DNA from: Flavilitoribacter nigricans DSM 23189 = NBRC 102662
GTDB lineage: Bacteria > Bacteroidota > Bacteroidia > Chitinophagales > Saprospiraceae
Length of the DNA stretch: 64,000 bases
Reading direction: 5' to 3'
Assembly (NCBI RefSeq): GCF_002646595.1
Contig: NZ_PDUD01000024.1
Span: 62,001 to 126,000 of the forward strand
The position numbers and the translations under genes were made by a program. Below the pieces are notes generated by a model. The model did not search any database. It had not been told where the DNA came from and saw only the letters and a list, made by a program, of their open reading frames with translations. Below, piece by piece: positions 43,565-51,366 of this stretch (positions are counted from its first letter, which is position 1; each line of letters starts with the position of its first letter).

Positions 43565-44973
43565 CGGACCGAAAAATACATATCGTTTTCATTAGCGCCT
43601 TTAGCCTGTGCCTGGCTTACGGTTGCTGGCTGTATGTGAGTCATTTTGTCATCGACGGGCACTATAAAAAGCTCAGCCTCCGCCACCTGATCCAGCCCTC
43701 CCGAATTAGCGGGCCCTACGAGGCGGAACTTAGCCGCACCCTTAGTCGGGACCAGCACTGGTCTTTGCACGGGCTGGCCTACCTGAAACACAAGTTTTTG
43801 AAAACCGGTATCACGTCCAAGGTCCTGATCGGGCAGGACGACTGGTTGTTTCTACAGGAAGAGGACGGTCGCAAGGTCCTCCACCAGTCGCTGAGGATCT
43901 ACCGCTACACGCCCCTCGAATTGAGATCCTGGTGCCTGAACATCCGGCAGCGGAATTTTTGGGCCCATAAATACGGGATAGACTACGTACTGGCCATCGC
44001 CCCGAATAAGGCGAGCATATACCCGGAATACCTGCCGGAACGCTTCCACTCCCCCACCCGATCCCGCAGCCTGGATCAACTGATCGCAGACCTGCCGGAT
44101 ATCACGATTATTGACCTGACGGACAGTATCCGGAACCGCAAATCACAGGGTCTGCTCTATTACCCGACCGATACCCACTGGAATGCAACGGGAGCCTATT
44201 GGGGCTACCGGGCGCTAATGCAGCGCTTACCGCCGCCCTATGCCACCACTCCCCTGAGCCGCACGGAACTCTACATTCGGGATTCCATGCAGCGCAACGG
44301 AGACCTGAACCGCATGGCATTAGCAATCAGTGACCGCAGAGAAAAAGTAGACTATCCGGTGCCAGTTTCGACCCGAACTCAGTCTCGCGAAGAAAAAGCC
44401 GAAAGCGCCGGTGTTTCCATTAATACCCAGGTATTCACCCAGGCCGATACCAGTCTAGCCCGGGTAGTTTTCGATCACGATTCTTATCTGAAAGATTTTG
44501 AACCGCTTTTTGCGGAACATTTTTCGGAGAGTACTTTCCTTTGGGGTTTTCAGGATTTCCACGCCGATCTGATCCGGCGCAAGCAGGTCGACCTGGTGGT
44601 AGACGAGTTTGTGGAGCGCGCCCTGATCGGCCCCACGCCCCGCAACGAGTGGCCGGTCATTCAGGAATTCTGGGCGGAGCATTTCGACACCTTAGCGCCG
44701 TTCATTCAGCTCGATGATCTGAGTTTCCCCGAACTGATCCCCGCTTTGCAAAAACTGGACTTGCCCACTGACCGAATCGCCGTACTGCGGATCCATTCCA
44801 AACCCCGGGAAACGGACAAACTGGTAATCGATTACGGAACGGAACAGGGATATTACTGGTTGCGGGAGGAAGGAGATGTTTATTACCTGGAATACGATTC
44901 GAAGCAGGTACAAAATTTCAGAGTGGAAAATCAGACTCCCCATACCATCAAAGTCGAAGTGCGCCTGTACTAA
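43561..44973 (+). CDS. AlgJ/AlgX-like SGNH O-acetyltransferase
   Basis: 470 residues starting at a TTG that overlaps the MBOAT stop as TTGA. An ATG only occurs further in, after the N-terminal membrane helix (IHIVFISAFSLCLAYGCWLY), so TTG is preferred. The SGNH catalytic set is DTHWN (Asp204, His206) in YYPTDTHWNATGAYWGY and HDSY (Ser308) in VVFDHDSYLKDFEPLFAEHFS, as in AlgJ. An N-terminal GQDDWLFLQEEDG motif also fits. It takes acetyl from the MBOAT partner and transfers it to a polysaccharide in the periplasm. Convergent with cutA, overlapping by 4 bp. Confidence 0.88.
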   Translation: MTDRKIHIVFISAFSLCLAYGCWLYVSHFVIDGHYKKLSLRHLIQPSRISGPYEAELSRTLSRDQHWSLHGLAYLKHKFLKTGITSKVLIGQDDWLFLQEEDGRKVLHQSLRIYRYTPLELRSWCLNIRQRNFWAHKYGIDYVLAIAPNKASIYPEYLPERFHSPTRSRSLDQLIADLPDITIIDLTDSIRNRKSQGLLYYPTDTHWNATGAYWGYRALMQRLPPPYATTPLSRTELYIRDSMQRNGDLNRMALAISDRREKVDYPVPVSTRTQSREEKAESAGVSINTQVFTQADTSLARVVFDHDSYLKDFEPLFAEHFSESTFLWGFQDFHADLIRRKQVDLVVDEFVERALIGPTPRNEWPVIQEFWAEHFDTLAPFIQLDDLSFPELIPALQKLDLPTDRIAVLRIHSKPRETDKLVIDYGTEQGYYWLREEGDVYYLEYDSKQVQNFRVENQTPHTIKVEVRLY

Positions 44974-45284
44974 GCTCCGGTTTCCGAACGGATCCATTCC
45001 CGGTAAGGTGCCAGTCCGAAGCGGATCTCCGTAGCGATGATCTCCGGCACTTCGTAGGGGTGCAATTCGAGTATAGTTTGTTCCACCTCCGGATACCGGT
45101 CCTGAGTGGTTTTGATCAGCAGCAGGCACTCTTCGCCGGACTCGATCTTCCCTTCCCACCAGTAGGTGCTGGTGATCGGCCCGATAAGCTGCACACAGGC
45201 GGCCAGCCGGTTAGCCACCAGATCGTGGGCTATGGCCTGGGCTATCTCCTTATCGGGAGTGGTGACCTGAATTTGGATCTCCAT
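44970..45284 (-). CDS. cutA: CutA divalent-cation tolerance protein
   Basis: 104 residues from the ATG at 45284; the open frame extends to 45437, but that part is AT-rich intergenic DNA with two palindromes. The family pattern is complete: AHDLVANRLAACVQLIGPITSTYWWEGKIESGEECLLLIKTT, ELHPYEVPEIIATEI. CutA is a small trimeric cytosolic protein linked to copper tolerance in E. coli, with unclear mechanism. Its end overlaps the convergent AlgJ-like gene by 4 bp. Confidence 0.93.
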   Translation of the reverse strand: MEIQIQVTTPDKEIAQAIAHDLVANRLAACVQLIGPITSTYWWEGKIESGEECLLLIKTTQDRYPEVEQTILELHPYEVPEIIATEIRFGLAPYREWIRSETGA

Positions 45285-45327
45285 ACGCGTGGATTTTTTT
45301 TGATTTCGCAAAAGCTGGCCGCTAATT

Positions 45328-45351
45328 AATTCAAGTTTCGATACTTGAATT
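45328..45351. promoter_or_regulatory. Palindrome upstream of cutA
   Basis: AATTCAAGT (45328-45336) and ACTTGAATT (45343-45351) are perfect complements around TTCGAT, 44 bp before the cutA start. This looks like an operator for a dimeric regulator, none identified. Confidence 0.45.
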
Positions 45352-45388
45352 GTAGAGAGTAGATGGTAAAGCGTAGAGAGACTGCAAC

Positions 45389-45421
45389 CGTTAAAATGAG
45401 CGATTTTGCTCCATTTTAACG
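45389..45421. promoter_or_regulatory. Hairpin between a GNAT gene and cutA
   Basis: CGTTAAAATG plus AGC pair with GCT and CATTTTAACG with one bulged C, loop GATTTT. No T tract follows. It may end the GNAT transcript or stabilise RNA. Confidence 0.4.
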
Positions 45422-45531
45422 ATAGGTAATCCTTCAACCCTCTACTTTATACCCTTTAGTTGCATCGCAATTTAGATTAATTAAAATATTTGCTTTTACA
45501 GTTTCCCGCATATCCACGCGCTAATTTCTGC

Positions 45532-46089
45532 TTATTCCAGAAAATCCGTTCGCTCCAGACTAAAGAGGGTAGTTTCCAGGAGGGCACCGCCGAATTTGCC
45601 ACCTCTGCGACTTTCGTAGCGCTCCGTGACGGAGAAACCGGACTTTTGCAGCACTTTGACGGAACCGATATTGCGGCTGAGACAACCGGAATTGATCCGT
45701 TTCAGGTCCGGGAGTTCACGAAAAGCCCAGTCGACCACCCGCCGGACCACTTCGGTGACGTAACCCTTTCCCCAGTGTTCGCGGCTCAGTGCATAATCGA
45801 TATGGGCTTCCGATGGGGAGTCCTGCACAAAACTTACCGTCCCGATCATTCCGGTTTGCGCTTTCGGGTGGATGCCCCACACCAGATGAATACTTCCCGG
45901 TTCCTCGCTGTGCCGACTCAGAACATGATGGATAAAATCCCGACTTTCCGTTTCGTCCTGGTGAGCAGTCCAGGCCGTATGCCGGGCGACCTCGGGGTCC
46001 CGGGCGTAGTGGTATAGATCAGGTGCATCCTCCAACTCCAGCGGGCGTAATTGCAAACGTTCGCCGGTAATTAAAAATGTAGCTCTCAT
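45532..46089 (-). CDS. GNAT N-acetyltransferase, RimJ/RimL-like
   Basis: 185 residues. The start TFLITGERLQLRPLELEDAPDLYHYARDPEVARHTAW and the acetyl-CoA motif REHWGKGYVTEVVRRVVDWAF are typical of the RimJ/RimL group, which acetylates protein N-termini or small amines. It overlaps the upstream TlpA gene by 4 bp (ATGA), so it is translationally coupled to it, and TlpA is the first gene of this pair. The pairing with a thioredoxin-like protein has no obvious logic. Confidence 0.88.
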   Translation of the reverse strand: MRATFLITGERLQLRPLELEDAPDLYHYARDPEVARHTAWTAHQDETESRDFIHHVLSRHSEEPGSIHLVWGIHPKAQTGMIGTVSFVQDSPSEAHIDYALSREHWGKGYVTEVVRRVVDWAFRELPDLKRINSGCLSRNIGSVKVLQKSGFSVTERYESRRGGKFGGALLETTLFSLERTDFLE

Positions 46090-46601
46090 TCCGCCAGAGC
46101 ACTATCCAGCAGGGCCATAAAGTCATTGCCTCCCTCTTCATCACTCATGAGAAGGTCACATTTAAAATATCGGATGTTACGTTGTTTATCGATCACCAGA
46201 GTGGTCGGCATACATTTTATTTCGAAAGTCTTATCGCCGCTGATCCCGCTAAAATCGACTCCGTCCTTGATCTCCCAGGTGATCGGATGTTTACGCAGGT
46301 AGTCACTCATATCCTTCCACTGGTTCGGCGTGACGGACCAAAAGACGATATCTTCCCGGTCACGGTATTTTCCGGCTAATTCATTCAGGTAGGGCTGTTC
46401 GAGCAGGCAACCTTTACACCCGATCATCCAGAAATTCATTACGATCACTTTGTCTTTAACATCATCCAGAGAATAAGGGGTCCCTTGCCGGGTTTGGATC
46501 TCGGTGAGTCCCAGCGGATCGCCAACCTGTAATTTTGCTACCTGACCGAGCATAGGAAATACAAAAAGAAGAGCACCAAAGAGCAGAGCATTTTTTTTCA
46601 T
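46086..46601 (-). CDS. TlpA-family thiol-disulfide oxidoreductase (exported)
   Basis: 171 residues. Residues 1-20 are a signal peptide (ALLFGALLFVFPMLGQ). The thioredoxin-like domain has CKGC at residues 62-65 in FWMIGCKGCLLEQPYLNEL and the cis-Pro strand CMPTTLVIDKQRN, preceded by a Cys. It acts in the periplasm, reducing or oxidising disulfides of exported proteins. The partner GNAT gene overlaps by 4 bp. Confidence 0.88.
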   Translation of the reverse strand: MKKNALLFGALLFVFPMLGQVAKLQVGDPLGLTEIQTRQGTPYSLDDVKDKVIVMNFWMIGCKGCLLEQPYLNELAGKYRDREDIVFWSVTPNQWKDMSDYLRKHPITWEIKDGVDFSGISGDKTFEIKCMPTTLVIDKQRNIRYFKCDLLMSDEEGGNDFMALLDSALAE

Positions 46602-46732
46602 ATCATAAAACTTATGGGGTACAGTATCCGGGAGTTATCGGTATTCACTATTACGCCGGGAATGTACCGAAAATGTAAAAATCAGAGCGTATTGCAATTT
46701 AAATATAAATCGCCAGAGATCAAAGCGATCGG

Positions 46733-47200
46733 CTACTCCTGATCTTCCAGATAAAGCGTATCCCCCTTTTTGAAAGCCTCGATACATTTGAGGATCCTTC
46801 GGCCGAGGATCTTTGAAGTTTTTTCCGAAATACCGTCCGCTGGGACAAAAGCAAAATTGATGATCTCCTCCCCATCGATCCGGATTTGCCGGATAGCCTG
46901 CGGGTTCAAGGTACCACCGTAAAAGATAAACATCAGGCCCTCCGTTCTAGTGTCATTTTCCGATAGATAATCTACACATAATAGACGGAGTACAGCCGGC
47001 TCTATACCGATCTCTTCCCAGACCTCTCTCCGACAGGCATTAAGTGGAGACTCCAGCTTTTCAACAATCCCGCCGGGTATCTCCCAGCCTGGTTTATAAC
47101 TGGGTTTGACCAACAATATTTCCTGTTTTTCGTTCAGAAACAGCGCTCCGGATCCCATCCGCTTCTGTGGAAGGGTGCGATGAAATGATTTATTGCTCAT
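46733..47200 (-). CDS. NUDIX hydrolase
   Basis: 155 residues. A perfect NUDIX box, GGIVEKLESPLNACRREVW followed by EEIGI, fits G-x5-E-x7-REUxEExGU, so the enzyme should cleave a nucleoside-diphosphate-linked compound. The substrate is not fixed. The frame overlaps the DUF1801 gene upstream by 4 bp (ATGA), which means these two are translated together. No other pathway gene is linked. Confidence 0.92.
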   Translation of the reverse strand: MSNKSFHRTLPQKRMGSGALFLNEKQEILLVKPSYKPGWEIPGGIVEKLESPLNACRREVWEEIGIEPAVLRLLCVDYLSENDTRTEGLMFIFYGGTLNPQAIRQIRIDGEEIINFAFVPADGISEKTSKILGRRILKCIEAFKKGDTLYLEDQE

Positions 47201-47628
47201 TTGTTTTTCTTTCGGCTCCTGCGATGCTGATGTTTTTCCCGATACAACATCTCGTCAATTTCCATCGATTCGAGCAAAAAATGCCGAATGATCTCGTCCT
47301 CAATATCCGCCTCCTGCAGAAATGTCTTGGTGTAAACGTGCTTCCGGTTACCCTTTTCCAGGTAATCACTGGCATCGTGCAGCAAATGACCGTAACTGAA
47401 TCCTAGCATGACCCCGGCTTTGGTAGTGCTGCCCCAGGGCACCGCACCGGGCCAGATGAAACAGATATTCTTTCGGAGAGCGTAGAAGGGAACGTTGTAG
47501 GAGAGTTTTTCCTTTACGCCCGGTACTGTTTCCCAGATCAGGCCCTGCAGGCGTTCTGTGATCAGTTGCTGATCTTCCGGAAGGTAGGCCAGCATTTCAG
47601 CGATGTTGCGAAAGCGGACATTTTGCAT
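47197..47628 (-). CDS. DUF1801 (YdhG-like) protein
   Basis: 143 residues from the ATG at 47628 (MQNVRFRNIAEMLAYLPEDQQ), where the family normally starts; an in-frame ATG at 47649 adds seven residues. The signatures VKEKLSYNVPFYALRKNICFIWPGAVPWGS fit DUF1801, a small alpha/beta domain of unknown function. The C-terminus is rich in Arg/Lys. Its stop overlaps the NUDIX start (ATGA). Confidence 0.82.
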   Translation of the reverse strand: MQNVRFRNIAEMLAYLPEDQQLITERLQGLIWETVPGVKEKLSYNVPFYALRKNICFIWPGAVPWGSTTKAGVMLGFSYGHLLHDASDYLEKGNRKHVYTKTFLQEADIEDEIIRHFLLESMEIDEMLYREKHQHRRSRKKNK

Positions 47629-47734
47629 GCGTTTTCTTTCCTGGTCCATGCGTTGGATCTATGGGTTAATTACCATTGTGGCCAATGTCTGGTTTAAATT
47701 ATAAAAAATCCGTCACTCGAGCGTTCCCTTGCGC

Positions 47735-48358
47735 TCAGGAAACCGGTTCCCGCAGTATGGTCCTCCAGGATTCCGGTGCCGCCCGCCGGATGTCTGACAG
47801 GTAAATTTCGTGGTGCAATCCCGCTTTTTTAAATCCTCTTTGCTCGATGAATTGCTGCAGGATGCGCAGACTTTCCGGTTCGCGCTCAAAGGGGCCGACG
47901 TGCAGCATCTGGACTACTTTTTCCGGTGGAGTTTCCAGCCACGCTATTGACCGGGCCGTTTCCAGGGCTTTTTTCCGGATGACCTCATCAATGGCTACGG
48001 TTAAGGCCGCAGCGTGGACAAATTCCGGCATCCGGATCATCATGCGCCAGTGCCATTCACTACGGGGGATTCGGGTGGGCGCTTCCTCCATGGTGACCGA
48101 ACCGTAAGCATCCTCATCGAACCACCAACAACCTTCGAGCCTGGGTACTACAAAATCCTGTCCTTCCTGCTTGAACGCGAATTTGAGAGAATAGGCGACA
48201 GTGAACAGGGCCTGTACTTTAGCGGCGTATTCCGGTCCGTCGGGGTCTCCCTGACCGGTAATGCTGATGTAGCGGGCCGCTTCAATCTGGCGGATCTCCG
48301 GTTGCCGCGCCGCCGAATAGTAGGGAGCGTACCGCTTTTTCAGATCAAGTTTTTCCAT
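47735..48358 (-). CDS. GyrI-like small-molecule-binding protein
   Basis: 207 residues with one GyrI-like/SOUL-type effector domain. Landmarks: YISITGQGDPDGPEYAAKVQALFTVAYSLKFAFK, LEGCWWF and the C-terminal VVQMLHVGPFEREPESLRILQQFIEQRGF. Such proteins bind hydrophobic or cationic compounds; some cleave small substrates. It has its own operator CTGACA-N6-TGTCAG just upstream, the same as the SRPBCC gene at 22195, and is therefore predicted to answer to the same WYL regulator. Confidence 0.88.
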   Translation of the reverse strand: MEKLDLKKRYAPYYSAARQPEIRQIEAARYISITGQGDPDGPEYAAKVQALFTVAYSLKFAFKQEGQDFVVPRLEGCWWFDEDAYGSVTMEEAPTRIPRSEWHWRMMIRMPEFVHAAALTVAIDEVIRKKALETARSIAWLETPPEKVVQMLHVGPFEREPESLRILQQFIEQRGFKKAGLHHEIYLSDIRRAAPESWRTILREPVS

Positions 48359-48385
48359 GCTTTTTCCACAAAGAAAGTAGCAGTC

Positions 48386-48405
48386 GCTGACAGCCCTATG
48401 TCAGT
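48386..48405. promoter_or_regulatory. CTGACA-N6-TGTCAG operator upstream of the GyrI-like gene
   Basis: CTGACA (48387-48392), spacer GCCCTA, TGTCAG (48399-48404). On the minus strand it reads ACTGACATAGGGCTGTCAG and is followed by TACTTTCTTTGTG, the promoter core also seen at 22133-22180. It is 28 bp from the ATG at 48358. Confidence 0.65.
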
Positions 48406-48510
48406 AATTTTCAAAAAATGAGTTCGATGGGGAAAGTCAGATTACCGGGCATTTGGCGTAACTTTTTCACCTTTCTGCAATTGCCTGGATAAAGTATTGT
48501 GATCAATAGT

Positions 48511-48518
48511 TATTTTTG
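48511..48518 (+). promoter_or_regulatory. Bacteroidota -7 box (TATTTTTG)
   Basis: Exact TAnnTTTG match 78 bases before the acetyltransferase start at 48596. Confidence 0.5.
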
Positions 48519-48595
48519 TCGGGTACTTAAATGTGTAATTTCATTCCCGCCCTGGCCATATTCCTGCAAAAAAGATCCGCTTAAATCCTGTTCGC

Positions 48596-49096
48596 ATGCA
48601 TCTTAACATCCGACCGGCCGGGCCGGACGATCTTCCGGCTATCCTGGACATCGTCAATCACATTATCCTGACTACCACGACTAACTACAGTTACGAGCCG
48701 GAAAGTCTGGCCGACCGGCAAGCCTGGCTGACCAGGCAACAGGCCGCCGATATGCCGGTGATCGTAGCCGAACGCGATGGTATTCTGGTCGGCTTTGGCA
48801 GTTACGGGCCGTTCCGCAATAAGATAGGGTACCGATTCACCGTGGAACATTCGGTATACGTGCACCGGGATCACCATCATCTCGGTATCGGGCAGAAGCT
48901 ACTGGAAGAACTGATCCGTCTGGCCAGAGCCCAGGGAATGCACATTATGATCGCGGGAGTTGATACGCAAAATCAGGGTAGTTTCCTGTTCCATCAGAAA
49001 ATGGGCTTTGAACCGGTCGCTCATTTTCGGGAAGTAGGTTTCAAATTCGGCCAATGGCTGGACCTGATGTTTTTACAGCTTTATTTGAGTGAATGA
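48596..49096 (+). CDS. GNAT acetyltransferase, phosphinothricin-acetyltransferase-like
   Basis: 166 residues. The start HLNIRPAGPDDLPAILDIVNHIILTTTTNYSYEPES, the middle VGFGSYGPFRNKIGYRFTVEHSVYV and the acetyl-CoA motif HHHLGIGQKLLEELI fit the PAT/BAR subfamily, which acetylates phosphinothricin, methionine sulfone or similar amino acids. It may well serve another small amine here. Monocistronic with a clear -7 box upstream. Confidence 0.88.
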   Translation: MHLNIRPAGPDDLPAILDIVNHIILTTTTNYSYEPESLADRQAWLTRQQAADMPVIVAERDGILVGFGSYGPFRNKIGYRFTVEHSVYVHRDHHHLGIGQKLLEELIRLARAQGMHIMIAGVDTQNQGSFLFHQKMGFEPVAHFREVGFKFGQWLDLMFLQLYLSE

Positions 49097-49237
49097 AAGG
49101 AAATGGGATGATAGAATAGAGGAGATGATCCTTGACTCCGAATGCTCCGGCTTCCACCCCACCAAATTGCTCATCCAGTCCCGAAAATTACGGATATTTG
49201 CGGCTCGCCGCTTCTCAACCCAAAGCTATTCAAAACT

Positions 49238-49915
49238 ATGCGCCAGATTGCCATTACTGATATTCACGGATGCCATAAAACCTTTCGGGCTCTCCTGGAC
49301 AAGGTCGCGCTCTCCCGGGAGGACGAATTGTTCCTGCTTGGCGACTACATTGATCGCGGCCCGGACAGTAAAGGAGTGATCGATACCATTCTCAAGCTGA
49401 AAGCAGATGGCTACCAACTGACCTGCCTGCTCGGCAACCACGAGCAGATGTTTTTCGAACTCAGCTTATCCCCTCCCGGGCGCCCGCTCTATCTTTATCC
49501 CGGACTGGCGGAAACACTCGCCTCTTACAACTGCCGCCACCCGAAGGATATCCCACCGGAACATCTGGAATTTATCCTTTCCCTCCCCTCCTGCCACCGG
49601 GTGGAAGACTATTGGCTCGTACACGCCGGATTTAATTTCAGCATTCCGGATCCCCTGGAAGACCAGCACGCCATGATCTGGGAAAGGCACTGGTACGAAT
49701 CGGTCAATAAGGAATGGGTAGGCAGGCGGATCATTCTGCACGGCCATACTCCGACCCGGGTGGATGAGATACTCAGCATGTACGAAAAGATGGACGATAT
49801 GTCCGCGCTGATCCTCGACAGTGGCTGCGTTTTCCGGGTGCAGGGACTCAATCAGCTGACGGCTTTTGATATGACCAACCGCCGCCTGTATTTCCAGCAA
49901 AATATCGACTTATAA
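49238..49915 (+). CDS. Metallophosphoesterase (PPP/serine-threonine phosphatase-like)
   Basis: 225 residues from the ATG at 49238 (MRQIAITDIHG). The frame is open from 49142, but the added 32 residues have no family support. All motifs of the metallophosphatase fold are present: DIHG, GDYIDRG, GNHE, VHAGF and HGHTP. Similar proteins dephosphorylate proteins or cleave diadenosine polyphosphates (ApaH-like); the short length and the motif spacing fit bacterial PPP-type enzymes. It lies 142 bp after the acetyltransferase gene. Confidence 0.88.
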   Translation: MRQIAITDIHGCHKTFRALLDKVALSREDELFLLGDYIDRGPDSKGVIDTILKLKADGYQLTCLLGNHEQMFFELSLSPPGRPLYLYPGLAETLASYNCRHPKDIPPEHLEFILSLPSCHRVEDYWLVHAGFNFSIPDPLEDQHAMIWERHWYESVNKEWVGRRIILHGHTPTRVDEILSMYEKMDDMSALILDSGCVFRVQGLNQLTAFDMTNRRLYFQQNIDL

Positions 49916-50005
49916 GCGGGGGAATTTCGCCCGTCGAAAACCATACCTATACCGTCGACCTTTTTTTTACCGATCGGTGCAACCTTTTAAATTGGCCCTT
50001 GTCAT

Positions 50006-50013
50006 TATTTTTG
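50006..50013 (+). promoter_or_regulatory. Bacteroidota -7 box (TATTTTTG) of the second ECF operon
   Basis: Exact match to TAnnTTTG, 134 bases before the sigma factor start at 50147. It gives a leader of about 130 bases. Confidence 0.5.
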
Positions 50014-50146
50014 CAGTTCGGTTCAGACTAAAAGCACACTGGAGTATGTAAAAAGCTCACTAGCTAGCAAAGTAGTCATAAGCACCTTTTTTGACACTTT
50101 CGGTCCGACCGATAATCACCCTACTGTTAAATTAAATAGTCGAGCC

Positions 50147-50743
50147 ATGCTGACAGCCGGCTCTAAGCAACCCGCTGTAATCAAATTGGACTACGCCAGC
50201 ACCCATCGAGAAATCGTAGAGGCGTGTAAGAAAGGAGACCGCCAGGCGCAATTCGAGCTGTATCGATTGTACGGTAAAGCTATGTACAATGTATGCCTGC
50301 GGATGGTGAAAAATGAAACGGATGCCGAAGACTTATTACAGAATTCATTCGTTGATATTTTTACCAAGTTGGATTCTTTCCGTTTTCAGTCCTCCATCGG
50401 AGCCTGGATCAAGCGGATCGTGATCAATAACTGCATCAACTTTCTGAAAAAACGCCGACTGCCGCTCGAAGAACTGGACGTAGAACGTCACGATCATTCG
50501 CCGCAACCGGCCGTGACCCCGGTGGTCATTGGCCTGAGTGTAGAAGCCGTCAAAAGTGCAATGATGGAACTACCGGACGGATATCGCATCGTATTCTCTC
50601 TTTACATGCTGGAGGGATACGACCACAAGGAAATAGGTGAAATTCTCGGTGTTACCGAAGCAACTTCCAAGTCCCAGTACAGCCGGGCCAAAAGGAAGCT
50701 GCAGGAAATACTGATGACCAGAAAACAATCATCCAACTATTAA
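50147..50743 (+). CDS. ECF-family RNA polymerase sigma factor
   Basis: 198 residues. Region 2 is EACKKGDRQAQFELYRLYGKAMYNVCLRMV and AEDLLQNSFVDIFTKLDSF; region 4 is MELPDGYRIVFSLYMLEGYDHKEIGEILGVTEATSKSQYSRAKRKL. An anti-sigma-like gene follows 74 bp downstream, then a beta-rich surface protein whose start overlaps it. Three-gene clusters of this form are common in Bacteroidota and mostly respond to envelope stress. Confidence 0.92.
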   Translation: MLTAGSKQPAVIKLDYASTHREIVEACKKGDRQAQFELYRLYGKAMYNVCLRMVKNETDAEDLLQNSFVDIFTKLDSFRFQSSIGAWIKRIVINNCINFLKKRRLPLEELDVERHDHSPQPAVTPVVIGLSVEAVKSAMMELPDGYRIVFSLYMLEGYDHKEIGEILGVTEATSKSQYSRAKRKLQEILMTRKQSSNY

Positions 50744-50817
50744 CAGAACCAGGGGACCCTCCGCGTCCGATAAACAATGGACGCCTTGCGGGGGTTACTG
50801 TAGAAAACTTATACATC

Positions 50818-51366
50818 ATGCAAGATAATCTGGAACAATTCGTTCGGACTAATCGGGAAGCGTTTGATGACGCCCGCCCCAGTCTGAAGGTTTGGGCGGA
50901 TATCGACCGGGCGCTGGATCAAAAAAAATCCAGACCCTTCCAGTGGAGAAAGATCCTGAAATCAGCGGCGGCAGTGCTGTTGCTGCTACTGGCAGGAGGA
51001 TTGATCGGGCACCAGATCAGCCGCGGTACGGAAGAAAATACCGCCGCGGAAACCCTCGCCCGCATTTCTCCGGAACTGGCCGAATTAGAGGCCCATTACA
51101 ACCAACAGATCAACGCCAAATTTGCCAAACTGGCTAATTATCCCCAACGGGAAACGGTGAAAGCAGACCTGGCCCAGATCGATGAAACCATGGAAGAACT
51201 GCGCAATGAAATTGTCAAGGCCCCCGCAGGAATGGAAAAAGAGATCGTAACCAACCTGCTGCGCAGTTATCAATTAAAAGTGCAAATCCTCGAAAGAGTG
51301 CTGGAACGCATCCGGGCCAACGAGGGTGATTTGAATAATCCTACATTAGATGAGACTAGTATATAA
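50818..51366 (+). CDS. Anti-sigma-factor-like single-pass membrane protein
   Basis: 182 residues. A cytosolic N-terminus (EQFVRTNREAFDDARPSLKVWADIDRAL) like those of Bacteroidota anti-sigma factors, one membrane helix (about residues 44-64, SAAAVLLLLLAGGLIGHQI), and a helical periplasmic part (ELAELEAHYNQQINAKFAKLANYPQRE). Its position behind the ECF gene and the topology point to an anti-sigma role; the periplasmic helices are the likely sensor. Its last 17 bp overlap the next start. Confidence 0.78.
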   Translation: MQDNLEQFVRTNREAFDDARPSLKVWADIDRALDQKKSRPFQWRKILKSAAAVLLLLLAGGLIGHQISRGTEENTAAETLARISPELAELEAHYNQQINAKFAKLANYPQRETVKADLAQIDETMEELRNEIVKAPAGMEKEIVTNLLRSYQLKVQILERVLERIRANEGDLNNPTLDETSI

